A stretch of 64,000 nucleotides of DNA, from assembly GCA_019614645.1 (NCBI GenBank), contig JABWDB010000002.1, positions 13,429,501 to 13,493,500 on the forward strand. Direction: 5' to 3'. Source of the DNA: Stratiolaelaps scimitus (lineage: Eukaryota > Arthropoda > Arachnida > Mesostigmata > Laelapidae). This document shows positions 29,301 through 41,625 of this stretch, piece by piece. Numbering within the stretch: position 1 is the first letter of the stretch; every line of letters starts with the position of its first letter. The notes beneath the pieces were generated by a model, which searched no databases, had not been told where the DNA came from, and saw only the letters and a program-made list of their open reading frames with translations. The position numbers were made by a program, and so were the translations under genes.

Positions 29301-31479
29301 GAGCATACTGCATACGTGGATACGGGATCCTTATACAATCAATGCAATGCAGGTACTCGTCCCGGTGAGCGATGGTAGAATCTCATACCAGGGCTGTTGC
29401 TCTGAAAGCCCGCAAGAACGATTGTCGCCGTGCTTACTGCCTGCGACCGCTGCCGAGACTGAAACACCAAGTATCACTGCGGCAATCAAACAAAAAAAAC
29501 TAGCTAATACCAACGATACTCAGTAAATAAAAAAATCGTCGTTCCACCACCGCAACAAGCGGCGAGACGCGGCAGCCAAGCGGCTGCTGCCGCCGCCGCC
29601 GCTCCAACTGGTCTAGCAGCAGCAGCAGCAAGTCTGTTATCCCTCCGGCCAGAGAGTTAGGCGGGCCTCCTTTACCACGTCGGGCTCCGCGTGTCAATGG
29701 AGACCCCGAAATACGGCCCCAATGCTCACGGATCTATATTGCGCCTATTGCCGCGAATCGTCTCGCGGCTACGCCCGGCGCTCGGGGTGAGGCGAGGCGA
29801 GGCGCAACGTTCAGCGCTTTTGATGCTATTTTTTTCCTGTCCTTCGCGGCGATATTTCCCACGGCGACAGCAGAAACAGCAACAAGTCGAAGCGGCGACG
29901 GCAGCATCAGCATCATTTGCAGCAGCAACGCAAATCCACTTCTTTCGGAAGAACGCCATCTATCTCTGACGTTGGCGCTCCTTCCTGTTCGACCGATGCC
30001 AGCAAACGAACGACACTTAGTCACTGAGTGAGTGAATGAATTGAATGGGTGCTAGTCGTAGAGTCAGAGCAGGCAGACACACTGTTGCTTGGAAGCGGCG
30101 GACGAGGCGGGAATAACAGCGCAACAGGCTACGGCGTCTGGTGGCTGGCAAGCATGCTTCGACCCATCGGCCGGTTCGTCAATCGCCCAGTATCGCGATG
30201 CCGTAGGCCAATCGGTCCCGAAGTCTGTGTGACGAGTAAGGCGGCGGCGGCGGCGGCAGTAGTAGTGGTAGCAGCAACAACGGCAACGACCAGTTTATAC
30301 TAAGATAGGGCCAGAGTGGGCCAGAAAGTCAGCCGACTAATCATGGGTAGATTCACGGACGGAGCAGTAGATGGTGCATACACATTGCGTAACAACAACA
30401 ACAACAGCAACGCGACTAGTGTGAGCTGCCTAAGACTGTTGAGCTTCCTGCGCCACATGCTCCTGGCCGGGATGACGTGGATAGGAGACGACGCCGCAGA
30501 AGCAAAACGCCAACGTTTACGAGAGCGTCACCCAGGCCAGCGGCGACGTGAATCGCCGCATAGGAGATATAAGCTATACATTCGTCACTAGTAGCGAATG
30601 ACAGACGGCATAAGAAAGGCAGAATTCGTGGCCTCTCACGTGTTTCTTAATTCTCGTTAGAGCTCTGTGTTCATGAGCTGTTTACTTGCCCCGTCTTCAT
30701 TACCATTCCCAATTCTTCCTGATCGGCAGTCAGCACATGCTAACAGAGCGAGGCACATCAACGAACGAGAGCCCGTGTAGGGGAGACAATATATAAAGAG
30801 TGATAAACAAGAGAGAGGAGATAACCGGATAATGTTCCTAGGGTTATCTGAATGTCACACGCACCAATGCCGTTTACAATCCGTCTGTACCTCGTTGACC
30901 TTCGTATACAAGGCCACACACCGTTCCGAGACGCACAGCTACGCGAATCGAGAGAGCATCGTAGTTTATATATGGTGTAATCAATGGGAAGGAATAGGCC
31001 TTCTGAGGCGCTACTACTGTCCACGCCGCGTGCAGATCGACGCTTGGTCAGGGGGTCGGCACCCGCAACAGCTGCAGCCTAAACGGCTAAAGCCAAAAAC
31101 GCACATCGGATCGCGCTGACGTGATTCGCGACACCAAAAAAAAATGGCCCGATATACATACACGTGACACGGTACTGGTAATGAAACAGTGAGCCAGATA
31201 CAGTCCGCCCTCTGCAGCGGGGCCTAAAGACACTCATATCTATTGAACATTGCAAAGTCATCCACAAGCACCATGTGGCAAGGGACGATCTGAATTTCGA
31301 CAGCGAAGCGAGATTTCCACACCAGTATCATATAGTAATTTTGAATGGACTTCAAAAGATGGGCACGAAGCATGGTATGGGGGATGGCATTCAGTGTCGT
31401 GCGTTGACACCGTACAGTGCATTCTACGTCCAGACTAAAAACGTACAGAGCAATCGAAGCGTGGGCTGTTGTTCCACAG
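26379..31479. other. gene-poor interval
   Basis: No recognised gene. It has TA tracts at 27915-27932 and 28944-28962, CAG/CTG-rich patches at 28610-28625 and 29610-29625, and a GC-richer stretch at 29.5-30.6 kb. That stretch contains an 82-codon plus-strand ATG frame (30343-30591) of doubtful status. Confidence 0.45.
29201..29352 (+). CDS. candidate internal exon, unidentified
   Basis: The segment lies between an acceptor with a pyrimidine tract (ttttctaacatcccag) and a CAG/gtactc donor. It is open in one frame and encodes about 50 residues including NLTRKEILSILHTWI, a helix-like segment. Phases are 1 then 0. No linked exon was found. Confidence 0.2.
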
Positions 31480-31611
31480 TACGATCAAATGCTGGCTGCT
31501 GCCCGATATGAAGTACCGGCGATATGCGGTGGATGTTCTGTTACTGCCGACCGACGCGGCCCGGTCAGGCTGACGTTCACTGATCCAACCGATCCAATCA
31601 TGGATGGACAA
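31480..31611 (+). CDS. candidate internal exon, unidentified
   Basis: The segment begins after a good acceptor (gctgttgttccacag) and ends before gtatct. It contains exactly 44 codons in phase 0 at both ends. The peptide (YDQMLAAARYEVPAICGG, then a Thr/Asp-rich beta-like stretch) looks like real protein. A (TA)n tract starts eight bases into the presumed intron. No partner exon was identified. Confidence 0.3.
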
Positions 31612-33577
31612 GTATCTCATATATATATATATAAATATATATATATATGTATATATAGTGTTCAGAAAGTTACGCAACATTGTAGGAGAGTGATCAACGG
31701 TTGGGACGGTTTTGACGGCGATTCTCCGATTCGCTGAAATGGTTTTTTGCTTTCCCCTTCCTAACAATATACATTTAAATACTACAATGTATTTTAAAGA
31801 GAAAATAAATGAGCGAAATCACAAAAAGGAACCTAAGGGACCCTCGTCAAAGTTTGCTAAAAAGCTCTGAAATGCAGGGGGGATTTCCAGCAAAATTCGC
31901 CGACCCCGAAGAACGACGTTTTCTAGAATTGTTCTCTTGTCTTGTTTGATTCGAAATGCGTGCAACTATCTGAATAGACTTTTACCGTGCAATGACAAGC
32001 TCAGAAGGTGGTTACCATCCGGGACCACCGACTACCCTTGCGCAAATCTCGTCTCCCGTGAGGTTACCGGGCTTACATCCTATACATACACTGAGTTAAG
32101 ACGCCACCGTTCACGCCAGAATCAGGAATGAATCCGAGAGCACGGTTGCCGGCCACTAATCTCCCGTTTCCATTTCCCGGAAGCTCGTGCTAACGTAATA
32201 AGCGATGCATAATCATGCGTACAACCATTGCATATGTCCAGATAGAGGCTAATCGCGGCTGCGGTTGCCGCTACTGGGCTTCCCCTAGAATGCATTGGGT
32301 GTTGCGATACAGATCGAAGTGTGCTGTTTATTGCTTGCACTGCGTCAGCACCGGTAGGGCACTATCTCAGCGGGGCAGCTCTCAGAACGCGTCACCAGTC
32401 ACCGAATCCATCTGTCCGCCTGTTGGCGTCTCTCACTGGGAGTGGTGTCGTGGTGTCCAACGGTTCTCCGGCGACGTTCGTCAATACCAAGCAGCAGCGG
32501 TAACGGCAGCAGTCGGCGGCGAGCGATACGAACAACAACCGAACAGCTAGCAATGGCCAACACGGCGACAACGACAATGATAACATTCGGTTAGGCATTC
32601 CCGTAGGCAGCGAAATAAGTGACCCGTAAGTAGAGATTCCTTTTGAGAGCGGCTGCCGTTAGCGTCGTTGAAGTCTAGATGACTCCGGCAAGCATAGCAC
32701 GCCGGGGCAACACTCACCCAAGCACATTAGCGTCACGCGTCGAAACACACAAAATATGACTCGTATTGATATGAAACAAAACTGTAACACGCCGTTTAAT
32801 CTTTCTTTCTCGCTCTCTCTCTCTCTCGCTTCGCGAAATAGCTAGCGAGCAATAAGTGACATTTGTACTGTGTCAGCAAGGATTTGTAGGCAGCTCCAGC
32901 TGTTCGCGAGGCCATCACGAGCAACCTGATGGAAAATCCTATAGTGATACATTGGTAATTATAATAGTCATAGTAAGTCACACTGCACGGCTATGCATCC
33001 CACGGTTATCCACCTATAATCCTTCGAACTATTGTATTATTAGTACCATGTAAAACTAATCAAATATATATATATATATTAGTAGACTATACGGTCCAGT
33101 GCAATCAGCTCGCATTACTTGCTGACAGTATGAGCTGTTCGAGTTATAGAAGTGGCAGTGGTCAGTGATTGTTGCTGATGATGGCGGTCGTGGATAGGTA
33201 GTTCTCTACCATCTGTGAGCAGTGCGGTTAACGTAGCCGCAGCTCGGCCAGCAATGGAAATAGAAGGCTGCATGCTCGCACGCGCAGTATACGGCATAAG
33301 GCAGCACGGCGATGCAACATGAGCGTAGTCTGGGTAAAGTCGACTGCAATGCCAACGCATATCAGTAGGAGAGATGGCCGCCGGGAGAAAGCCGAGAGCA
33401 GAATGCTCCGTCGCTTGGAGGGAGCCGCATAACGAACCACGATACGGCCGGCGGGCTCGACCGCTCCTCTACGTAGAATGAGCTGGCGGACGTTGAACAG
33501 CGACCGGCCGGCGAGCGAATGCTGACTCGCCAGCAACCGGGTGAGCGACCCAGCGATAGATGGAGCGATAATATACC

Positions 33578-33607
33578 GAGAGAGAGAGAGAGAGAGAGAC
33601 AGCGAGA

Positions 33608-33663
<56 letters not shown>
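33578..33663. repeat. long (GA)n tract
   Basis: An 86-base GA run with a short interruption at 33600-33610. It produces the Ser-Leu and Arg-Glu repeats in the overlapping frames. Runs like this can bind GAGA-type factors in arthropod promoters; here that is only a possibility. Confidence 0.9.
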
Positions 33664-33665
<2 letters not shown>

Positions 33666-34196
33666 CGTTGAGAAACGGCCGGGGCTAGCACTAGCGCCAA
33701 CTCCGACGCCTCTGACTCATGGGACGGATAAACGGCGCCTGCCATTTGTCTGCCTGGAGACGGCGGACGCGCCGAGATCGGGACCTGTCTCGCAGCTGCG
33801 GCCGTTGTCAGATCTGCTGGCCAACAGATGCAATGAGCAGAGCAGAACGGGATAAAGAGTGGAGATTGAAGAAAGTACACTAATACTTGATAATAATCGA
33901 GTTGTGTCGACCTGTCGCGTGGATAGCTCGCAGTTGTAGGTGCTGTGGCAACGAAGCGCGAATCAGCGACTGGTGAACATGGAACATGGTCGTCAATAAC
34001 TGCGCGCAAATTAGCAGTTTATAGTAGTACAACAACTTAGTGGACAACAAACTTAACATGTGAATACGGTCCCGGGAACGTTAAACGTATTCTGAGAGTC
34101 AGCCAGAGAAAAATTAAAAGTGAACCACAAACACTCCCGACGTCATTCGGTGCTTTATAATGATAGCTGCTGTTGTCGTTGCACGTGTTGCTGTTA

Positions 34197-34204
34197 ATAT
34201 ATAT

Positions 34205-34254
<50 letters not shown>

Positions 34255-34260
34255 GGAGAG
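34197..34260. repeat. compound (TA)n-(GA)n microsatellite
   Basis: A TA run of about 40 bases is followed directly by a GA run of about 23 bases. Confidence 0.9.
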
Positions 34261-34867
34261 CGTGCCGAAAAATCATATGCGTGTGATTTTTTAATTGAGA
34301 TGATATAAAGTCAATGCAGCACAAAGTCATAATGTCGTAAGATGTCTAGGTCAACTTCTTCTTTGCTGAATAGGTGAAAGAAAATATTATTAACACGCAA
34401 TGAATTCTCAAACCAAAGACGAAATTATGTTTAGTCACGGGCCAGTTACGATATCGCGATAATGCCATATCGGCCACTCACGTGTTCCTCTCTAACTAAA
34501 ATAATAAATTAAAAAAGACAATGTGGCATGGCACTACCGGAAGTCGCAGTGAAAGCTGGGGTGGGACCCTGCTACCGGGTAGGTAGATGTCTCACCCGTC
34601 CGGCTGCGTTTTCTAACTATACACCCGCGAATGGTGCGTGTTCATACTGGCTAGCCACTGCCTAATTATGCCTTAAACTCGAACCGCCGTTATGCCACAG
34701 AGGTCATCAGGCTCATATCGATCAATTCTACAATGAGGGACTCACATAACATGTCACACAGTACGTCTGTCACGTCCTCCTGTACGAAAACACGTGTATT
34801 CATTATACATTTAATTAATATCGTGTCACCTAATATGAACTCGACGAGTTCTGTTTCCGTCTCAGGA

Positions 34868-34904
34868 AACGCAGCAACAGGATTATGATACCTGTTGCTG
34901 CGTT
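34868..34904. repeat. 14-bp perfect hairpin
   Basis: Arms AACGCAGCAACAGG (34868-34881) and CCTGTTGCTGCGTT (34891-34904) flank a nine-base loop. The sequence is not a simple repeat, although it contains GCAGCAACA-type trinucleotides. Confidence 0.6.
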
Positions 34905-35030
34905 CTGTCTAAATGTTCGAAATCGAGTCGGCGACTGCAAGCAAGGTAAATGCAGTAAAGTGCACAACGGAGCGAGACATGACGAACAATCGAAGCTACC
35001 CGTCGATACCTCCATCCACACACCAGCAAC

Positions 35031-35582
35031 ATGGAACTCATGGCGACGCGTGAGCGAACGCACACCGACGCTCCGAGTCATTCGAAGATGACTCATACGT
35101 CCACAGGCAAGGACACACTTACGTACTATCAGCATAGATGTGCCCACTCCAGGCTCATCCCTATTCGTACCGAGTGCATATACGAAAGAAGAGCGTCGAG
35201 TTTGGGGACCGGAGAGCTGGCCCGACAGGCTACCGACCGACCGAGCGTCCGCCCGATACTCCCACCTCGCTGCCCTGTCACGCTGTTCAGCGGGGCAGAC
35301 GAACGAGTTATAATACACACGTTCGATATACATCCGTTCCTAGTCAAGCCGCCCGCGGCAGATTTTCGCTGCTTGCCGGAAAGCCCGGATAACGCCCAGC
35401 TAAGCGTCCACATCGAGGGTGAACACTCGGCCGTTGCAGAAGAAGCAGCCCTAACAAACAGCAGCAGCAGCATCGTATCATCGTTGTGTGCTACTGTTTC
35501 TCGTGCTGTCGCCACCCGCAATTGCTGCGTCCCGCGCAGGGGACCAGTGACATACCGCTTGTTGTTGTTCTTGTTGTACTGA
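35031..35582 (+). CDS. 183-codon ORF, unidentified, in GC-rich domain
   Basis: An ATG in good context (aacATGG) opens 183 codons. The N-terminal half is rich in Arg, Thr and His. The part from about residue 85 to 150 looks folded (for example DERVIIHTFDIHPFLV) and is followed by an acidic/Ser stretch. Frames of 163 and 167 codons overlap on the minus strand, and the surrounding 6 kb is poor in stops, so the length alone is weak evidence. No family recognised and no clear splice partner. Confidence 0.25.
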   Translation: MELMATRERTHTDAPSHSKMTHTSTGKDTLTYYQHRCAHSRLIPIRTECIYERRASSLGTGELARQATDRPSVRPILPPRCPVTLFSGADERVIIHTFDIHPFLVKPPAADFRCLPESPDNAQLSVHIEGEHSAVAEEAALTNSSSSIVSSLCATVSRAVATRNCCVPRRGPVTYRLLLFLLY

Positions 35583-38500
35583 TCTCGTAGCTCGTCAACA
35601 GTCGTTCGAAACGACACCAACGTTGACGGCTATGGGTAACTAACACTGGTGTTGTCACCGGCCGGGTGCCCCGTGAAGCTGTTGCTGCTGAATTGAATGA
35701 GCGAGCTAGCAATTGATAGCGAGCGACTAAAGGCTAGGCTGCTAGACCATGGGAGAATGTATCTGGCGGTTTGTTTTTAGTGTGCTGGTTCCCAGGGGTC
35801 GCCGCTCGCTGTGGCGAGACCGCCCAAACCCAGCAGTCGAATGGAATACTGCCACAAGCGGGAAGTGACTGGCTTATCCGCACGGACATTCATTCGATTG
35901 GGTCTGATGCTTGCAGCTGTTCGACTGCCTATGGATTCGATTGCACACACACACGCACACACACAGTTATATTGTACTCACGTTCTGGTTGCTGGTTTCC
36001 GCTGTACGAAAACAGTTGTTGTCAGCGTCGTACGCACGAAGATGTTCGTTTGTTTGTTGTTGTCGTCGTCGTCGTCGAAGACTAGAGCTTCTTAGCTAAC
36101 TTATTAACGCGTAGTCCTACTTGGTTCAGCACTCACGATGAGCACGTTTCGCAGAACAGGCAGAGATGGACACTGGATCCTACTTCCACACACAGACACC
36201 ACTGGCGGGCCGGGGCCACGAAAAATCACCACGGGCTATGTCTCATACGGCGCTCTTTCGCACTCGTCTAATAGACTTGCGGGTACATATACACACACAT
36301 TCACGCGCACATAGATTCACAAACAGAAATACATCAAGCGATCACACAGCATGGGCACGGATAAGCGGGAACAACGCACAGACGTAGAACATCCAAGTGC
36401 AACGATTCGAACGGTTTCGATCGATACAGGCGTGCGATTTCGCCCCAGTCGTCGTCGTCGTTGACGTCAGCGATATTCCTGTTTGCTCTGCTCTCCTCTC
36501 GCGTGATTGTAGCTGTGGCGGTACTAATTCGAACTCGACGTAGTGGTGACTGAGGGTTGTCGTGGCTGCTGCTGCTGCTGCTGTTGTCGTGGTCATCAGC
36601 GTTGACCACACGTCAGCGCACGTCGCATGCTTTACTCGCTAGACCGCTCTCCCGATGTTGTACCAGGCGGGCAAAACTTGCCAGTCTCGTGCCGGCTAAT
36701 TTCAGCCGAGAGATCGAGGCTCGTCGGTCGCGTCACTCCGTGAGGTTGCCGTTGCTTGCTGGACAACGTCTTCCTTCCCTCTGAGTAGAGCTTCACCGTG
36801 TTGACGTCCGGTATGATGCTGCCGTCGTTGTGTTCAGCTTGTTGCTCCCGGACCTCACTTCGGCTAGCACCTCGCAGTCAGCACCACCTCACTCGTTCAC
36901 TCGATTTTGGCAGGAGCGCGTAGAGAACAACAAGATCGTTCGTCGGACGATCGCCGACGACCCGTGAAGCTACCGCAGCAGCACTACAGCTGCACCAAAA
37001 CACGCCGCCGCCGCCGCCGCTATAACAATAACAACAACTACAACAACAACAACAATCAGTCGGCGGTCGGTGGGGCTGTTGCCCAGCGATTCGACACTTC
37101 GGCGAGCTTCTTCAAGCGTTGTCGAACGCCGCCGAGTTGGTCACCGAATTGCCTGGTGGTGAGTTCACTCGCTAGCTCGGATTGTTTCCAGTTTCCAGCG
37201 TACGGGGCTAGCGTCCGCCGTTCGCCGCCACAGCCACCCGACGACAACTGAAACAACTGCGATACGCACGCCCAACAGAACCACACACATACACAAAGGA
37301 AAATAGAAGGAGAGAGAGAGAGAGAGAGAAAAAAACACGAGACAAGGATGTGGGCGACGTAACGCGAAAAGGTTCTTGGTTAGTTGTAGAACTTGGTCAA
37401 CTGATTATTCATTAGATATAGGTTTGATAGGTTCTATGATGTTTAGCATTGTAACGACAGACAGAATGTCGATGACGACAAAAGCAAAGTAAACCACCAC
37501 ATTGCCCGTGCCCTGGACAAATGCCCCGCCAATCCCGCAGCATCCCGCTGACTTAGCAAGCTGACAGCAATACTAGCGGGTATGGTGATAACACAATCGT
37601 TCGTAGAACACGAAGCAAACGCAGGGTAGTCCGTAAGGCAGACGGCTTCAGCAGCAATCGCAGCAACAGCACCACTGGGGAGCAGCTCGCCGGCCCGACA
37701 TCACACCCCAACACGCCATATACCGGCCGTCACCAGACATCAACAACGTAATGATGGGTGCGTTGCAATGTGTAACACACCGCGAATCAACCGACGAATG
37801 CTGCTGCAGGACGCATTCACTGTAAGTGGCAACGGCAACGCCGCCGTATCACTCCCCAGCCAAGCAAGCAAACCACAAGCAAGTCACTTACTGACGGCTA
37901 GCGTAGAAGTTCTAGCAGTAACGTTCTCGGTGGCTTGAGAACGACGACAAAGTGACGACTGCGGCTACTGCGGCGGCGGCAGCAGCGACGATGAATATCT
38001 GCCTATACTGACCCTGCTGCTATTTCTACTGTTTGGATTCGTCAGTGGGTGGACCAACTCACTGCCGATCAACTTCTCTTCATAATCAGCAACACATCTT
38101 CTACAACTGATACTACTCTACTCCTACAACGGCTACCACTGCTAACTATCACCAGCCGCCTCGTTTTGCCAAGTTGTTGCTGTATTTGCTGTTGCCCCGT
38201 CGTCACTTCGCAATGCTACCAACATAGCACTGCTATAACAACTACTTACGCACACACCGTCCGTCGGTCAGTTACTAGAGCTAGCAAGCACTGAGGGTAC
38301 ACCGCCGCCTAACGTGCGCCCGTAGTGCCGATGCTGCTGCTGCTGTTGCTGCTGTTCACATCAGCATCAGCGAGCCTAGCCTTAGCTTAGCTTAGCAGCT
38401 CTCAGTAGCAGCTCTTTCTCACTCAACTCGACGGCGACGACCATTCGCCAGCCAGCTAGCTAGCCAGCACACCACTACCGCCAACTCAACGACCAGCACC

Positions 38501-40024
38501 GCCGTTAGCAGCCAACATCAGACAGGAACCACATCAACTGCTGGCTCGTCCGGCGGCCTAGCTCAGCTCGCACACGGACAGGGACCGGCGACGGATGACC
38601 AGTCAGGCAGTCTGCCAGGCAGCTAGAACGACCGAGCGACGAACGTACGAACGGACAGCTTACAGCCTCTGTATAACACAACAGCCCATAGACAGGCGGC
38701 GGCGGCGAGCCGAGAGCGAGCCACACCAACAAACCCGCCGCTGTCGCCGCCGCTAACGGAGCGGCCGCTACCGGGAGCCGCCACCGCCGTCGCTGCCGCC
38801 CAACCACGCGAAATCGTCGGACAGTGGCGCCGACTTATGCCACACACGCGCTGAGTGACTGGGAACCGGAAGTCGAGAAAGAGAGAGAAAGAGGAGACAG
38901 AGAGAGAGAGAAAACGCGAACAGGGGACTGGGTGTTACGTAGGCTCGTTGGTGGTGATATGACGAACGCTCGCTGAGTGATGCTATGGCTGTGAAAAAAT
39001 CGGCCGCCCGCCCGCCATCCTCCCACGAATGGCATTTGTCAGCAGCGATGCTTATGTCATAGCTGACGTCATGTGTCTGAAGAGACCGTTCCCTAGAAAT
39101 GGTGTTTGACCGAGCGGGAGTGTTGATGTTCGAGGTAGAAGTTAGCCGGCAATGCTAGACACGATGCGCTGTCCGCTAAAGGCGCTACAGGTTGAAGTGG
39201 CTGGTGCTGTGGATGCCGTTGGGCCGTCAGCGGGTGAGCGGGCGGTTCCGCTCAGTTGTCGGGCGGCATTCCCGGGATGAGGACAACGACGACGACGTCT
39301 TCTGCGTCTACTCACTCCATTGGTCGATTGTCCATCGAACAGCCTCAGTTGGTTCCACTGCCACGGCGAGCGCTAGCAATAGCCAGCTACAAGATGGGAA
39401 CGAGGGAAGGAAATAACGGTGGTGATACTATTCTATACTCCACCGTTCGTATGGTTCTCTCGGTGGCTCTCTGGCGACCGCAGAACCACCAACCTGCCTT
39501 GGTTGTTCTCAGGTTCGGCCGGCGAGCGATGCTGACGGCTGGCTGTCCAACGGGCGGCTCTCACAGTTAGCATACGGGCACAAGAGCACAGAGCCAGAAA
39601 GATAAAGTGAGAGAACGAGAGTGAGAGAGAGCAAGGACGTGGTGTTCGCACCATAACGGGTGGACACATGGTCAGCTGCTGCAGGGAAGGCAGAAAACAG
39701 ACAGATACACTCGGGACAAACAAGCGAGCCACACATGAAGGGAAGCGACGCGAGAGGCAGTGCTCGACGGTGGGACAGGAGTTCGATGGGGTCTTTTCCA
39801 GTACAGGGCCACAGAGACAAAGCTCTACGAGCATAACGTATACAGAGGCAGACATAATTGGTTGGGCCCAAAAAACGAATGGAACATACGGGAGCAGACA
39901 TGTAGACACGCGACAGCGTAGAAACGGCTTTTATGCCATGGGCAGAATACATTGCCGCTCCGCAACCGTAGGGACAATAGAGATGGCAGGATGAGACATA
40001 GACGTGGGTGATGCGATCAACTAA
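35583..40024. other. GC-rich, CpG-containing, gene-less domain
   Basis: The interval is rich in CpG, CAG/CAA/GCC trinucleotides and interrupted GA runs (37310-37330, 38876-38912). Open frames are numerous but compositionally driven. It resembles promoter or 5'UTR sequence of arthropod developmental genes more than coding DNA. No splice-supported exon was recognised. Confidence 0.4.
37002..37058. repeat. trinucleotide tract (GCC then AAC)
   Basis: Consecutive GCC units followed by interrupted ACA/AAC units, seen directly. Confidence 0.75.
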
Positions 40025-40962
40025 TTATTGGTAGCGGCAGACACGGCAGCCGGACGGACGGGTGGAGATACTTAGGTCGGGATGTCTGCTGCATGTCACC
40101 AAGCGTCTGGTAGAAGGAGCAGTAGGAATAACAAGCCACGGTGGCATCGCGTACGAGAAGTCGTCGGCCACGCCCCGAATTAGAGAGAGGAATACACCCA
40201 CAAAGTAGCCTGGCGCGTAAACAAAATGGACGGAGAGGATCTCCGAACGGAAATCGGGGGGCGGAGGCAGAGACCTTTCTATGAAGGAGAGCACGTCCAG
40301 CAAGAAGCTGAGGAAGGCGTACATTGCTGCTTCACCCAGGCCAATAGCCCAGGACATCCGCCAAAGTAGTGGCCAACAGCGGGCATTGCGAACCTCCAGA
40401 CCAGGGCTAAGGAATGGGCTGGGTAAAGCTACCGGATCACCACAAACTGGTTAAGCAAACCACAGCCTTCGAATGAACTGGTGGTTAAGGCGGGAGAAAA
40501 GCTTCTCCCAACGCAAGCTTCTCCCCGATCCTCCCTCGGTGTACATGGCAACATTTCCGGAAAAGAACAACAAGAAAAACCGTCATAGGAAAATTTAAAC
40601 CGGGAAAGCCCCCCGCCGCAGCATCCTTTAGAGTGCTAGCAATCTTTCTCTTAGAGGCGACTGGGAAAGCCTTCAAAATGCTAAGCAATCGCACCTCTTC
40701 GCTTTAGTTACAGGGGAGGTGGAGCATAGAGGTGCTCTTTCAAACTCTCAATATGGATTCCACAACGATGGATCATAGGGCAGGTTATAATTATCGCAAT
40801 GGGAGACAAGTAGGTCTCACCGTATCTGGAGAGCTCATAGCGTGTTACCTCAGCAAGAGGGCAATTGACATACGGCAACACGGGTTCTCCCAGGAAAACG
40901 GCTGCGACCAACTGGTCATAGGTCCAGGCCCTACACTCCCCTGTTATCTCAAGGGGTGCCAA
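40025..40962 (-). pseudogene. possible decayed mobile-element or gene remnant (three minus-strand frames)
   Basis: Three protein-like minus-strand frames follow one another, separated by stops: 40962-40708, 40694-40485 and 40357-40025. The first is an 84-codon acidic frame. The second contains FPVASKRKIASTL and later a Cys-Cys/Arg-Gly-Arg segment that vaguely recalls linker regions of tick non-LTR retroelement proteins. The third is hydrophobic. Frame changes and stops without clear splice sites suggest decay. The retroelement idea is an inference from memory of pattern, not from alignment. Confidence 0.3.
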
Positions 40963-41430
40963 TGTTTCGTCCGACGTTTCTCACAGTAATGCCACAATGA
41001 GCCCACCTGCGATACTAATGAAGTGTAATTATAAACCGATCTTTGTCTAGCTATCCACCCGGGAACCTGATCCACTCTGATGCGAATTAGAACGACGACA
41101 AAAACTGCCAAATAGTTCATTTCATAGTTTTATTTTATTATTAGATGCATTATTATATTTGTTGTGTATAATTATTGTTACATTGCTTATCTTACAGAGA
41201 ATATCAGGGCTTAATATTGTGCAGGTATAACAAGTTTCCCGTCAAGCAATTAGTTCCGATTGAGTTTCGTATTCGGCGTTCTGCAATTTTTCTCACCGCG
41301 TCCTCCTGTCTCCCGAGGCTAATTGTATAATACTGCCGATTGGCTAGTAAGGTTCGCTGAAACTAATCCACGCGCTGATTAACTATATGTGGCGAAACTA
41401 AGAAATGAGTCGGTCCTCAGGCCGCGGACG

Positions 41431-41482
41431 TTCTGTTTGGTCCATAACGCGACGCCACGTCGTCGTTATGGACCAAACAGAA
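41431..41482. repeat. 24-bp near-perfect hairpin
   Basis: Arms of 19 bases (41431-41449 with 41464-41482) are perfectly complementary. The pairing continues through CGACG/CGTCG (41450-41454 with 41458-41462) with one bulged T and a three-base loop. It is not a simple repeat. It could be a foldback element, a hairpin RNA precursor or an imperfect transposon remnant. Confidence 0.8.
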
Positions 41483-41531
41483 ACAAGTCACCAAATTATA
41501 TGGAATCACCCAAAAAATATTCTTCACGTCC

Positions 41532-41557
41532 AGTGATCAATTATCGATGATCACTGT
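41532..41557. repeat. 9-bp inverted repeat
   Basis: CAGTGATCA (41532-41540) and TGATCACTG (41549-41557) flank an eight-base loop. It lies 50 bases from the 24-bp hairpin. Confidence 0.55.
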
Positions 41558-41582
41558 TGTTGTTATTACCGATACGAACAGT

Positions 41583-41625
41583 TTTGTAACGATGCGCACG
41601 CTGTAACATATCGCATGACGTTACA
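41583..41625. repeat. interrupted inverted repeat
   Basis: TTGTAACG and CGTTACAA form outer arms, and ATGCG with CGCAT forms an inner stem. This is the third foldback within 200 bases. Confidence 0.45.

Larger units (their letters stand above)
31612..35030. other. non-coding interval with long dinucleotide repeats
   Basis: Holds TA tracts at 31619-31658 and 33064-33080, a (GA)n tract at 33578-33663 and a TA/GA tract at 34197-34260. A perfect donor (gtaagt, 32626-32631, plus strand) follows an Asn/Gln-rich open stretch that is broken by one TAA, so 32290-32625 may be a 5'UTR exon. No named gene was recognised. Confidence 0.4.

Noticed and set aside
33362..34009. 215-codon minus-strand frame
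   Set aside because: Its core is the translated (GA)n tract (Ser-Leu repeats); length is explained by the repeat.
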